A DNA stretch of 64,000 nucleotides from Dongia_B sp035539075 (GTDB lineage Bacteria > Pseudomonadota > Alphaproteobacteria > Dongiales > Dongiaceae). The stretch is taken from contig DATLJB010000031.1 in the NCBI GenBank assembly GCA_035539075.1, positions 9,159 to 73,158 of the forward strand, given 5' to 3'. Each line of letters opens with the position of its first letter. Positions within the stretch are counted from its first letter, which is position 1. The position numbers were made by a program, and so were the translations under genes. The notes under the pieces are model-generated. The model was not told where the DNA came from and ran no database searches. It saw only the letters and a list, made by a program, of their open reading frames with translations. Of the stretch, positions 41,456 to 50,362 are shown piece by piece.

Positions 41456-42610
41456 TCAGTGTCGCCGCGCGAGGAGGCCGAGGCCCTTGAGCCGTTCCGG
41501 CTTCTCCACCAGCATGTGCAGGATGACGGCTCCCAAGAAGACCAAGCCGATCACCATATCGGCGACGGCACCGCTGAGATTGGCCGCTACCATGCCGACC
41601 TGCAGGACCGCGACGATCAGCAGGCCGATGTAACTGCCGATAATCGTTCCCGAGCCGCCGAAGATCGAGGTGCCGCCGATGAAAACCGCGGCGATCACGA
41701 TCAACAGCGAGGATTGCCCTTGGGTGGTGGTGAAGTTCTCCGTTTCAGTCGTGAGGAACACGCCGGCAATACCGGCGAGCGCCCCCATCAGCGTGAAGAG
41801 CTTGATGCGGCTTGCGCGCACGTCGATGCCAAGCACCTTCGCCACATTGGCATTGTCGCCGATGAAGAGCAGGGACTCCCCGAAGCGATGCCGGTTGAGG
41901 ATGAACCAGAGGATGACGGCGATGGCGAGACCATAAAGCATCTGCATGGGGATGCCGTCGGGCTTGCGCAGGACGACGCCGGAGGTATTGAAGAAGCCGG
42001 TTAAGGTGCGACCGGTTGTGATCTCCCACAGGGTCGTCTCATTGAAGCCGCGCAGGGCAAATTGCTTGCCGGCCGCCAGAAATACGGCCAGCCCGCGCCA
42101 GACGAAAGAGAGGGCGAGGGTGGCGATGATCGAGGGCATGCCAAGCCAGGATACCAGCAGGCCGGCGATCCAGCCGGCGAGAGCTCCGGCGCCAATCGCC
42201 GCAACGAGGCCAGCCCAGCACATCCACGACTGGATCGCGGCAATTTCCTCCGGTGCCATGTTGTCGTGAAAAAGCCCGAGCCAGGACATCGGAGCCTGTA
42301 TCCAGACGACGATGTCGAAGCGATAGAAGGCAGCGAAAATCAGGCCGGTGAGGGTGAGGATGGCGGGGAAGGCGAGATCGATCTCGCCGGCGGCAATGAC
42401 CAGGGTCAGTCCCAGCGCACAGATGATCGCCGGCTGGTAGTTGACGATAATCGAGAGATAGGTGCGATAGCCGAGAAAGGCGTTGGGCGCGATCGCCATC
42501 AGCGCCACCAGGATCGCGAGGAATACCAGGAAGATCGGCAAGCCTTCGATGGTCAGCGGATGCCGGGCGGCCTTGCGCGTTGAGGCTGTGGAGAGTGAAG
42601 CCATGGTCAC
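41456..42610 (-). CDS. Sugar-type ABC transporter permease
   Basis: RbsC/FrcC-like permease (384 aa) with about ten membrane segments. NYQPAIICALGLTLVIAAGE near 58-77 and LDLAFPAILTL-like EIDLAFPAILTLTG start the core; GDNANVAKVLGIDVRASRIK near 252-271 is the ATPase-contact loop, and VFIGGTSIFGGSGTIIGSYIG follows. A hydrophilic insert near 110-130 (FHDNMAPEEIAAIQSW) and an extra loop near 190-215 make it somewhat longer than E. coli RbsC. It overlaps the ATPase gene by 4 nt. Confidence 0.85.
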   Translation of the reverse strand: MTMASLSTASTRKAARHPLTIEGLPIFLVFLAILVALMAIAPNAFLGYRTYLSIIVNYQPAIICALGLTLVIAAGEIDLAFPAILTLTGLIFAAFYRFDIVVWIQAPMSWLGLFHDNMAPEEIAAIQSWMCWAGLVAAIGAGALAGWIAGLLVSWLGMPSIIATLALSFVWRGLAVFLAAGKQFALRGFNETTLWEITTGRTLTGFFNTSGVVLRKPDGIPMQMLYGLAIAVILWFILNRHRFGESLLFIGDNANVAKVLGIDVRASRIKLFTLMGALAGIAGVFLTTETENFTTTQGQSSLLIVIAAVFIGGTSIFGGSGTIIGSYIGLLIVAVLQVGMVAANLSGAVADMVIGLVFLGAVILHMLVEKPERLKGLGLLARRH

Positions 42611-43386
42611 GCGGCTTTCTCCTTCTGACGTTGAAGATCGAGCAGGTGTGTCTGCAACTGCTGCAGGGTCATGCCGCCTTGGGGGATATTGCTGACCACG
42701 CGCCCCCGGTCGAGAACGATCAACCGGTCCGATAATTCGTGCACATGGGCGAGATTGTGCTCGATATAGAGGCAGGCCCGGCCCGATTGCTTGATCGAGC
42801 GAATGAAGTCAAGGACCTTGTGCACTTCCTTGAGGGCAAGTGCCACGGTCGGTTCATCGAGCACGATCAGGTCCGCATCGAAATACATCGCGCGACCGAT
42901 GGCGATGCCTTGACGTTCTCCGCCCGACAGTTTGGAGACGGGACTGTCCGCATTGATGCCGACGCCGCGAAAGCCGATCTGACGCAAGAGCACGTCATTG
43001 GTGATCTGCTTTTCCTTCTTGATATCGATGAAGCCCCAGCGATTGGTGATCTGCCGCCCGGCAAAAAAGTTGCGCCAGATTGGTTGCTTGTCGCCGAGGC
43101 TCTTTTCCTGATGAACGGTCTCGATCTTCCAGCCATGGGCCTTCTTTACCGAATAGCCTGCGAAATCGATCTCCTGGTCGCGAATGAAAAGACGGCCGCT
43201 TGTCGGCTTCTGCACACCGGTCATGATTTTGATCAGGGTGGACTTGCCGGCGCCATTGTCGCCGATCAGGCCGACGATCTCATTGCGACCGATCTCCAGG
43301 GTGACGTCATGCAGCGCCGTCACCTTGCCGTAGGCCATCCGGATGTTTTCCATACGGACGACGTGATCGAAGGATTTTTCGTCCAT
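42607..43386 (-). CDS. Sugar-type ABC transporter ATPase, single domain (FrcA-like)
   Basis: ATPase of 259 aa with one nucleotide-binding domain. Walker A GDNGAGKST is near 38-46, signature KLSGGERQGIAIGRAM near 151-166, Walker B LIVLDEPTVALALKEV near 173-188 and switch histidine in IEHNLAHVHEL. Single-domain ATPases of this kind (as in FrcA) differ from the duplicated RbsA type. The MDEKSFDHVVRMENIRMAYG start is typical. It is first in the operon ATPase-permease-binding protein. An inverted repeat lies about 45 nt upstream. Confidence 0.86.
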   Translation of the reverse strand: MDEKSFDHVVRMENIRMAYGKVTALHDVTLEIGRNEIVGLIGDNGAGKSTLIKIMTGVQKPTSGRLFIRDQEIDFAGYSVKKAHGWKIETVHQEKSLGDKQPIWRNFFAGRQITNRWGFIDIKKEKQITNDVLLRQIGFRGVGINADSPVSKLSGGERQGIAIGRAMYFDADLIVLDEPTVALALKEVHKVLDFIRSIKQSGRACLYIEHNLAHVHELSDRLIVLDRGRVVSNIPQGGMTLQQLQTHLLDLQRQKEKAA

Positions 43387-43430
43387 CCTGCTCCCCGCTG
43401 GCCGGCATTCTGCGTCGCCGGCTCTTAATT

Positions 43431-43444
43431 ATCATACAAATGAT
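43431..43444. promoter_or_regulatory. Inverted repeat before the sugar ABC operon
   Basis: ATCAT-ACAA-ATGAT, a perfect 5-4-5 inverted repeat, lies 44 nt before the ATPase start. It has the look of a GntR- or LacI-type operator; no regulator gene is adjacent. Confidence 0.4.
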
Positions 43445-43527
43445 CTTGGGGACGTATAGGACGAGAGTCAAGTAACGATGTGTTTGTCAGGCCAAGCCAT
43501 AAATTCACAGCAAATTCAGCAAGATGC

Positions 43528-44496
43528 TTACATCAGGCAGTAATCGACCGGCTTGAGCGGGGGTGGCAGGTCGGTCTCACCCATCGCCTCACGCAAGTTG
43601 ATTTCAATGGTGCGGGAGATGGCGTCGAGCGGCAGGTCGTTGGGCAGATCGCCGAAGGGCTCCTCAATCTCGTCTCCCAGGGCATCCAAGCCGAAGAATG
43701 TGTAAGAGACGATGGCCACAACCAGCGGCGTCATCATGCCGATTGTTTCAACCAGGCCGAATGGCAGCAGAAAGCAATAGAGATAGGCCGTGCGATGGAG
43801 CAGCAGCGTATAGGCGAAGGGCAGGGGCGTATAGCGGATGCGCTCGCAGGCGGCGAGGACTGTCGCCAAGGATGTCAGCCGCTCATCCATCGCGCGCAGC
43901 ATCTGATCGCTCAACCATTCGCGGTCGCGACACTGGCGCAGCTCGGCAGAGAGGGACAGCAGGATCGCATCCGGCACGTGCCCGCGTTTCAGCAGCGAAC
44001 TCACGTCCGCGGCGGGCCAAAACCGCGTCACATCGGCCGCCGCATCGCTGCTCCGCAAGTGGTGTTTCAATGCATAGGTGAAGGCGATGATCTTGCGCAC
44101 CATCTCGCAAGCAAAGGCCTTCGCTTCCGCCGTTTCGCCGGCATGCCCGTCTGCGCGAGATGGCCCCATGAGCGTCAATAGCTGCCGCGCGAGGCTGCGG
44201 GCATCGATTACCAATTGGCCCCAGAGCTTTCGTCCTTCCCAATAGCGGTCATAGCTGGCGGTATTGCGAAAGCCGAGGAAGATGGAGAAGGCGAGGCCGA
44301 TCAGGCTGAACGGCACGAGGGTGAACGAAGGGAAATCCGCAGGAAAGCGACTTTGGCCATAGGCGATCAGCAGGCTGAACAGGGCGGCCAAGACGATCTG
44401 TGGCGCAATGCGGAGCACGATTGAGCCGCGCAGGATGAAGAATAGCTGCCAGGCCGATGGACGATGTCGGATGATCATGTCGGGTACGCTGACCAA
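43528..44496 (-). CDS. Bestrophin-like anion channel family protein
   Basis: Membrane protein (322 aa) of the bestrophin/UPF0187 (YneE) group. The N-terminal half has two membrane segments (RIAPQIVLAALFSLLIAYG near 28-46; LVPFSLIGLAFSIFLGFRN near 61-79) and the family signature FRNTASYDRYWEGRKLWGQL near 77-96. The C-terminal half has LPFGLVETIGMMTPLVVAIVSY and an acidic LGDEIEEPFGDLPNDLPLD near 287-305, a pattern found in bestrophins. ATG 44478 (MIIRHRPSAWQL) is a possible alternative start; neither has a clear ribosome-binding site. Monocistronic, divergent from the chemoreceptor. Confidence 0.85.
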   Translation of the reverse strand: MVSVPDMIIRHRPSAWQLFFILRGSIVLRIAPQIVLAALFSLLIAYGQSRFPADFPSFTLVPFSLIGLAFSIFLGFRNTASYDRYWEGRKLWGQLVIDARSLARQLLTLMGPSRADGHAGETAEAKAFACEMVRKIIAFTYALKHHLRSSDAAADVTRFWPAADVSSLLKRGHVPDAILLSLSAELRQCRDREWLSDQMLRAMDERLTSLATVLAACERIRYTPLPFAYTLLLHRTAYLYCFLLPFGLVETIGMMTPLVVAIVSYTFFGLDALGDEIEEPFGDLPNDLPLDAISRTIEINLREAMGETDLPPPLKPVDYCLM

Positions 44497-44565
44497 TGAT
44501 GATATCTCATCTTAGCCGGCCCGGATTCCCGCTTTGGCTCGACAACGGTACAGACTGGCATCACC

Positions 44566-44602
44566 ACGACATTAGTGTCGTTTGGCAATACCAAACTATA
44601 AT
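44566..44602 (+). promoter_or_regulatory. Paired inverted repeats and TATAAT before the chemoreceptor
   Basis: ACGACA-TTAG-TGTCGT (44566-44581, perfect) is followed directly by TTTGG-CAATA-CCAAA (44581-44595) and then TATAAT at 44597-44602. The set sits in the 266-nt divergent gap between the bestrophin-like gene and the chemoreceptor gene. No matching -35 is clear, so this could be an activator-dependent promoter. Confidence 0.45.
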
Positions 44603-44762
44603 AATGTCGAATAAAGAATTTTCAGAAATTGGCGTTTTTAAATTGTCGCCTAGATTTTCATTAAGCTTAGTTTAAGTGATCAGTCAGATATGATGTGGAA
44701 ATCTCTAGTGCAGCGTCGCTAATTCGTTTCGAGATAAAAATCATTCTGCTGGGGCAATCATC

Positions 44763-46700
44763 GTGACCAAGCTGACAATTGCACACAAGCTGGGCCTGGC
44801 CTCGCTTTTATTTCTCATCCCCGTCGGCTATTTGCTGTGGGCCCTGATTGCGCAGCAGAATATCGCCATTGATTTCGCCGCAAAGGAAAATCTCGGCAAC
44901 TTCTATCTCCGTGGCCTGGCGCAGATTCATCTCTCGCTGACGGGTCAAGCGCTCAATGGCCAGCAAAGCGCGGCCGCCAATCTTCCCAAGATCGGCGATC
45001 TTGAGAGCAATTTCGGCGACGGCATGGAAAGCGCCGAACTGGCCACCAAGGCGACGCAGGATGTTGCCGCGGCCAAGCCGAGCGAGCTCGATACATCCTC
45101 GCTCCGCAGCCTGATCGGCCGCATCGGCGACAAGTCGAACCTTATCCTCGATCCGGATCTCGACAGCTATTACGTCATGGATCTGGTGCTGGTGAAAACG
45201 CCGGACTTGATCGACCGCCTGCGCGACATGACCCTGATCAGCCGCAAGGTCTGGCAGGACGGTAAGATAGATGCCTCGGAGCAGGTCGACTTCTATGTGA
45301 CCCTGGGCGGACTGAAATCGCTATTGGACGGGGTCGATGCCTCGATCGCTTCCGGCTATAGCGGCAATGCCGATGGCAGCCTGAAAGCCAACCTCGATCC
45401 CAGCTACCTTGCCATGAAGCAGAACATGGCGGCCCTGGTTGAACTCGTGAACAAATCCGCCATCGACGAAGCCACGGCCAGCAAGTCCATCGCAACGCTG
45501 CAGCAGTTCTATACGACGGCCTCGGCCGAGCTGGAACGCCTACTCGACAAGCGCATCGCCGGATTCCAGCACGATCAGCTCATGACCCTGATCATCACCG
45601 GCGTGCTCTTCGCCATTGTCGTCGGCATCGTGCTCTACACCGTGCGGCGCGCGATCATTCGTCCGGTCAATGAGATCACCGCCAATATGACCCGCCTCGC
45701 CGAGGGCGATCTCGACATCTCGATCGCGCTTGCCAAACGCCAGGATGAAGTCGGCAATATGGGGCGTGCCCTGGCCGTCTTCCGCGAGAACGCCGAGAAG
45801 AAGCGCGACTTGGAGGCGGCACAACAGCTCGAATGGGAAAAGCAGCAGAAGCGGCATGAGTTCTTCGAAACCATGGCGCAGCGTTTCGATGCGCAGGTAG
45901 GCGAGCATCTGCAATCGCTCGCCAGCGCGGCGACACAGCTGGATTCGACCGCGCGTCATCTGCTTGAGCAGGCGGACAATACCAATGGCAGCGCCGCCGT
46001 CGCGGCGACCAATGCGACGACCGCCACAGAAAATTCGCAGACGGTAGCCTCGGCGACGGTCGAACTCGCGGCTTCCAGCGACGAGATCGCCTCCCAGGTC
46101 AACCAGACCACCGACACGGCGGCCCTGGCCGTCAGGGAAGCCGCCGAGGCGCGCAAGATCATGGACGGGCTCTCACAGGTGTCGCGCGACGTCAGCAGCG
46201 TCATCAATTTCATCACCGAGATCGCCAGCCAGACCAATCTGCTCGCCTTGAACGCGACCATCGAAGCCGCCCGCGCGGGCGAAGCCGGCAAGGGCTTCGC
46301 CGTGGTCGCCCACGAGGTCAAACAGCTGGCGGGACAGACATCGAAGGCAACCGACGATATCAGCACGAAACTGGCAGCCGTCGAAGCCGCCACCAAGGAT
46401 GCCGGCCAGGTCATGGAGCGGCTGGCCAAGATCATCGAGGATATCAATCTGAGCTCAGCGGTGATCGCCTCGGCGGTGACGGAGCAGGGCGCCGCCACGG
46501 CGGAGATCAGCCGCAACGTCACGGAAGCGGCCGACCGCACCCATGAAGTGTCCCAGAAGATGAGCGCCGTGACGCAAAGCGCCGCCTATACCAAGGAAGC
46601 CTCCAACGATCTGTTGGCAGCCTCGACCGATCTCAGCCAGCGCACCACGACGTTGCGCGGGGTAGTGGAGAATTTCCTGGCAGAGATCAAAGCCGCCTGA
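44763..46700 (+). CDS. Methyl-accepting chemotaxis protein
   Basis: Chemoreceptor (645 aa). A first membrane segment (about 11-31, GLASLLFLIPVGYLLWALIA) is followed by a periplasmic helical sensor domain (about 35-270), a second membrane segment (about 274-297), HAMP (about 298-350; RPVNEITANMTRLAEGDLDI), and the signalling domain (about 380-640) with the hairpin tip EIASQTNLLALNATIEAARAGEAG (start near 481) and VVAHEVKQLAGQTSKAT. No C-terminal NWETF-type CheR tether is seen. Start GTG 44763 follows GGGGCAATC. The sensed ligand is unknown. Monocistronic. Confidence 0.92.
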   Translation: MTKLTIAHKLGLASLLFLIPVGYLLWALIAQQNIAIDFAAKENLGNFYLRGLAQIHLSLTGQALNGQQSAAANLPKIGDLESNFGDGMESAELATKATQDVAAAKPSELDTSSLRSLIGRIGDKSNLILDPDLDSYYVMDLVLVKTPDLIDRLRDMTLISRKVWQDGKIDASEQVDFYVTLGGLKSLLDGVDASIASGYSGNADGSLKANLDPSYLAMKQNMAALVELVNKSAIDEATASKSIATLQQFYTTASAELERLLDKRIAGFQHDQLMTLIITGVLFAIVVGIVLYTVRRAIIRPVNEITANMTRLAEGDLDISIALAKRQDEVGNMGRALAVFRENAEKKRDLEAAQQLEWEKQQKRHEFFETMAQRFDAQVGEHLQSLASAATQLDSTARHLLEQADNTNGSAAVAATNATTATENSQTVASATVELAASSDEIASQVNQTTDTAALAVREAAEARKIMDGLSQVSRDVSSVINFITEIASQTNLLALNATIEAARAGEAGKGFAVVAHEVKQLAGQTSKATDDISTKLAAVEAATKDAGQVMERLAKIIEDINLSSAVIASAVTEQGAATAEISRNVTEAADRTHEVSQKMSAVTQSAAYTKEASNDLLAASTDLSQRTTTLRGVVENFLAEIKAA

Positions 46701-46730
46701 ACCGTATCTTCCGGAATTGGATGAATGAGA

Positions 46731-46768
46731 AAGGGGCGGAAGATACTATCTTCCGCCCCTTCTTTGTT
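46731..46768. terminator. Terminator between the chemoreceptor and parE
   Basis: AAGGGGCGGAAGATA and TATCTTCCGCCCCTT make a 15-bp inverted repeat with almost no spacer (46731-46761), followed by CTTTG. It lies between convergent genes and may work on both strands. Confidence 0.8.
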
Positions 46769-46785
46769 CGCTGTGACGAGCACGA

Positions 46786-48771
46786 TCAGACGTCGAGGTC
46801 GCGGGCGAAACGCGCATTCTCCTGAATGAACTGGAACCTCAGCTCCGGCTTGCGCCCCATGAGCCGTTCCACCAGATCCGAGGTTTCACGCGCTTCCGCA
46901 CGGTCTTCCTCATTGTAACGTTGCGGCACCCGCACCTTCAACAAGGTCCGCTTATGCGGGTCCATGGTGGTTTCCTTCAGCTGCAGGGCCGGCATTTCGC
47001 CTAGACCCTTGAAACGGCTGATTTCCACCTTGCCGCGACCGTTGAAGTCCTTCTTGAGCAGTTCTTCCTTATGCGCATCGTCACGGGCATAGGCCGATTT
47101 GCCACCCTGGCTCAGGCGATAGAGCGGTGGCTGCGCGAGATAAAGATGACCGTTCTCGATCAATTGCGGCATCTCGCGATAGAAGAAGGTCATCAGCAAT
47201 GAAGCGATATGCGCGCCGTCGACATCGGCATCGGTCATGATGACGATCTTTTCGTAACGCAGCTTCTCGTCGTTATATTTATCGCGCGTGCCGCAGCCCA
47301 AGGCCTGAATGAGATCGACCAGCTCCTGATTGGCGCTGAGCTTGTCGGCCGAAGCGGAGGCCACGTTGAGAATCTTGCCGCGCAGCGGCAGCACCGCCTG
47401 GGTATCGCGGTTACGGGCCTGCTTCGCCGAGCCACCGGCGGAATCGCCTTCAACCAGGAAGAGCTCGGTGCCGCTGGAACTGTCCTTGGTGCAATCGGCG
47501 AGCTTGCCGGGCAGGCGCAAGCGACGCGTCGCGGTCTTGCGGGTCAGCTCCTTGTCCTGGCGCTTGCGCAGCCGTTCCTCGGCCTTTTCGATCACCCGTT
47601 CCAGCAGGTCCTTGGCGCGACCGGTATCGCCGGAGAGCCAGTGGTCGAAATGGTCCTTGATCGAGACCTCCACCAGGCGCGTCGCCTCGGCCGAAGCCAA
47701 TCTCTCCTTGGTCTGGCCCTGGAACTGCGGGTCACGGATGAAGACCGAGAGCAGCATCATGGCGCCGCCGGTAATGTCCTCGGCGGTGATCTGCGCCGCC
47801 TTGCGGTTGCCGACGAGATCGCCATAAGCCTTCAGCGAACGCAGCAGGCCGCTGCGCAAGCCGGCTTCATGACTGCCGCCCTCGGGGGTCGGCACGGTAT
47901 TGCAGTAGGAACTGCACATGGAATCGTCATCGACCGGCCAGGCAATGGCCCATTCGACGCGACCCTGTTCGTCAGGGAACTCCGCCTGGCCGCTGAAGGC
48001 TGTCGAGGTAATGGTCTTGCGGCCTTCCAGAGTGGCCGTCAGGAAGTCGGAAAGGCCGCCCGGAAAATGGAGGGTGTCCGTCGCCGGCGTCGTCTCGCCT
48101 TCGCCAATCAGGCCGGGATCGCAGGTCCAGCGAATTTCCACGCCGCGAAACAGATAGGCTTTCGAGCGGCACATGCGATAAAGCCGCGCCGGCTTGAAAT
48201 GCGCCTGCTTGCCGAAGATCTCGGGATCGGGATGAAACCGTACCGAGGTACCGCGCCGGTTGACGCCGCCCTGAGGCGTCAGCTTGCTGGTCGGCAGGCC
48301 TCGGCTGAAGGTCTGGCTGTAAAGCTGCTTGTCGCGCGCGACTTCCACGATCAGGGAATCGCTGAGCGCATTCACCACCGACGAACCCACGCCATGCAGG
48401 CCGCCCGAGGTCTGATAGACCTTGCCGCTGAATTTGCCGCCGGAATGCAGCGTGGTGAGGATGACTTCGAGGGCCGACTTATCCTTGTACTTCGGATGCG
48501 GGTCGATCGGGATACCGCGTCCGTTATCTCGGACGGTGAAAAAGCCCTGCGCATCAAGCTCCACCTCGATTCGGGTGGCATAGCCGGCAACCGCCTCATC
48601 CATCGAGTTATCGAGAATTTCGGCGGCCAGGTGATGATAGGCGCGCTCATCGGTGCCGCCGATATACATGCCTGGACGACGCCGGACCGGCTCCAGCCCC
48701 TCCAGAACCTCGATATCCTTGGCCGAGTAGTCGGCACCCTTTTTATTAGAATTACCGAATAAATCGTTCAT
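46786..48771 (-). CDS. parE: DNA topoisomerase IV subunit B
   Basis: ATPase subunit (661 aa) of the decatenating type II topoisomerase. The GHKL domain opens with YSAKDIEVLEGLEPVRRRPG near 15-34, then EILDNSMDEAVAG, DNGRGIPIDPHP and GGLHGVGSSVVNALS. The TOPRIM domain has ELFLVEGDSAGGSAKQARNR near 437-456 and MTDADVDGAHIASLL near 515-529, and the GLGEMPALQLKETTMDP C-terminal part is normal. GyrB-like insertions are absent, which favours ParE. Start MNDLFGNSNKK is typical. Confidence 0.93.
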   Translation of the reverse strand: MNDLFGNSNKKGADYSAKDIEVLEGLEPVRRRPGMYIGGTDERAYHHLAAEILDNSMDEAVAGYATRIEVELDAQGFFTVRDNGRGIPIDPHPKYKDKSALEVILTTLHSGGKFSGKVYQTSGGLHGVGSSVVNALSDSLIVEVARDKQLYSQTFSRGLPTSKLTPQGGVNRRGTSVRFHPDPEIFGKQAHFKPARLYRMCRSKAYLFRGVEIRWTCDPGLIGEGETTPATDTLHFPGGLSDFLTATLEGRKTITSTAFSGQAEFPDEQGRVEWAIAWPVDDDSMCSSYCNTVPTPEGGSHEAGLRSGLLRSLKAYGDLVGNRKAAQITAEDITGGAMMLLSVFIRDPQFQGQTKERLASAEATRLVEVSIKDHFDHWLSGDTGRAKDLLERVIEKAEERLRKRQDKELTRKTATRRLRLPGKLADCTKDSSSGTELFLVEGDSAGGSAKQARNRDTQAVLPLRGKILNVASASADKLSANQELVDLIQALGCGTRDKYNDEKLRYEKIVIMTDADVDGAHIASLLMTFFYREMPQLIENGHLYLAQPPLYRLSQGGKSAYARDDAHKEELLKKDFNGRGKVEISRFKGLGEMPALQLKETTMDPHKRTLLKVRVPQRYNEEDRAEARETSDLVERLMGRKPELRFQFIQENARFARDLDV

Positions 48772-48951
48772 CTAACCTGATCACCCTTACGTCTTTGCCA
48801 AGCGACGCTTTGATCGACGTTTCGCGGTCGCACCTAATAGTGCCGCAGCCGCAATTGCGCAAGCCGGAGCTGGGCGGAGGTTAGGATTGCAACGATAAAG
48901 CGGCGCTGCTACAAGAACTTAGGCTGCTATTTTAACCTTTCGACGATTTCG

Positions 48952-50346
48952 GTGCGCCCAGTCATTTATTTCCCCATGGAGATTGCCTCCCGAGAACTCG
49001 ATTCTCGGTTGCTGTTGTCCGTCCTGGCCTTGGAGCGCGGCTATGATGTCGTTCTTGGCCAGAAATGGCTGATGGAGCGGAACATTCGGTATATGCCGCC
49101 AGGTGTCTATGTCTCCAAAACCCTGACGAAGCGGGACGGCCAGTTCATGAGCGTCGCCAAGAAGCAGGGCTACTGCGTGGTGTCGATAGACGAGGAGATG
49201 CCCGGCCTGATCGCAGAGAATGACGCGCTGCGCTGGATATCGCCCGATGCCTTGTCGCTTGCTGATCTCGTCTTTCTGAACGGTGTGCCGAACCGGGATG
49301 CTGTTGTCGAGCGCTTCCCGGAAACCGGCCAGCGCGTGAAGGCAGCCGGCAATCCGCGCTGGGACATGCTACGGCCTGAACTGCGCGACTATTATCGTCA
49401 GGAAGCCGACGATATTCGGCGGCGTCACGGCCGGTTTGTGCTGATCAATACTAATCTGGGCTGGACCAATTCGGAAAAGGGTCCGGCGGATGTCATGATT
49501 GCTGACCAGCTCCGCCTCGGGAAACTCAATCTGCAGGACCCGAAGGATAAATCCTTCGTCGATGACGTCCTGGCCATGGAAGCGGCGAACAAGGCCGCGA
49601 TGATCACAACGATTGCATCATTGGCGCAGCGCTATCCGCAGATCGGGTTCATTCTACGGCCGCATCCCAGCGAAAGGCTGGATAGCTGGGAGAAAAGCCT
49701 CAGCCAGATACCGAACGCCAAAGTGATCCGTGATGGTGCGGCAGCCGCCTGGATCATGGCGGCCGAGGTTCTTCTGCATACAAACTGCACAACCGGCGTC
49801 GAGGCGATTGCGCTCAACAAGCCCGCCTTATGCCTTCTTACCAGCGAAACACCGTTGACGGCCCGCTATCTGGCTAATCGCGTCAATCCGGTCGTAAGGA
49901 CCGCCGAGGAAGCGGTAGAAGCACTGGACCTGTTTCTATCCGGCGCTGGCAATATCCGCTATACAGAAGAAATGCATAAAGAATTCGCGCGCTCGATGTC
50001 ATCCGAACCGCACAAGCTCGGCGCACGGGTGATCCTCGATTACATCGACGAATGGCAAGGCAGGCATGGCATGGCGGCGGCCGCACGGGGCAAGGCTTGG
50101 CTTCCGAAGGTCGGGTATCGCTGGCTGCAGCGCGACAAGAGTGTTCGCGGCATCCTGTTGCCAGACCTCAGCGCTACAACCGTTGCCGCCAAGATCGGCG
50201 AGATTGCGCGCGAGCTCGGCATCAGCATTCCGCTAAACGTGCTGAGGGTCGGATCGAAAGTGGTCCTGCTCTCACAACAGCCCGCGAGCCGGCGGATGCG
50301 CTTTGCTGCGGCGTCACGGGCAGCATTGGCGCGGGTCTGGGCCTGA
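48952..50346 (+). CDS. Surface carbohydrate biosynthesis protein (glycosyltransferase-like)
   Basis: A 464-residue protein that begins RPVIYFPMEIASRELDSRLL, the start pattern of bacterial surface-polysaccharide proteins with a GT-B-type fold. Later LINTNLGWTN near 164-173, FILRPHPSERLDSWEK near 232-247 and LHTNCTTGVEAIALNKPALCL near 278-298 look like the nucleotide-sugar or glycerophosphate transferase region. The start codon is GTG at 48952; a later ATG at residue 9 is possible. It begins the plus-strand nonulosonic acid locus. A role in transferring or handling a surface sugar is inferred from family and context. Confidence 0.7.
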   Translation: MRPVIYFPMEIASRELDSRLLLSVLALERGYDVVLGQKWLMERNIRYMPPGVYVSKTLTKRDGQFMSVAKKQGYCVVSIDEEMPGLIAENDALRWISPDALSLADLVFLNGVPNRDAVVERFPETGQRVKAAGNPRWDMLRPELRDYYRQEADDIRRRHGRFVLINTNLGWTNSEKGPADVMIADQLRLGKLNLQDPKDKSFVDDVLAMEAANKAAMITTIASLAQRYPQIGFILRPHPSERLDSWEKSLSQIPNAKVIRDGAAAAWIMAAEVLLHTNCTTGVEAIALNKPALCLLTSETPLTARYLANRVNPVVRTAEEAVEALDLFLSGAGNIRYTEEMHKEFARSMSSEPHKLGARVILDYIDEWQGRHGMAAAARGKAWLPKVGYRWLQRDKSVRGILLPDLSATTVAAKIGEIARELGISIPLNVLRVGSKVVLLSQQPASRRMRFAAASRAALARVWA

Positions 50347-50362
50347 TCCCACGCAACGGCAA

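Noticed and set aside
47209..48762. A 517-codon plus-strand frame opposite parE
   Set aside because: parE has complete GHKL and TOPRIM motifs on the other strand; the plus frame has only composition-driven Arg/Ala/Gly sequence.
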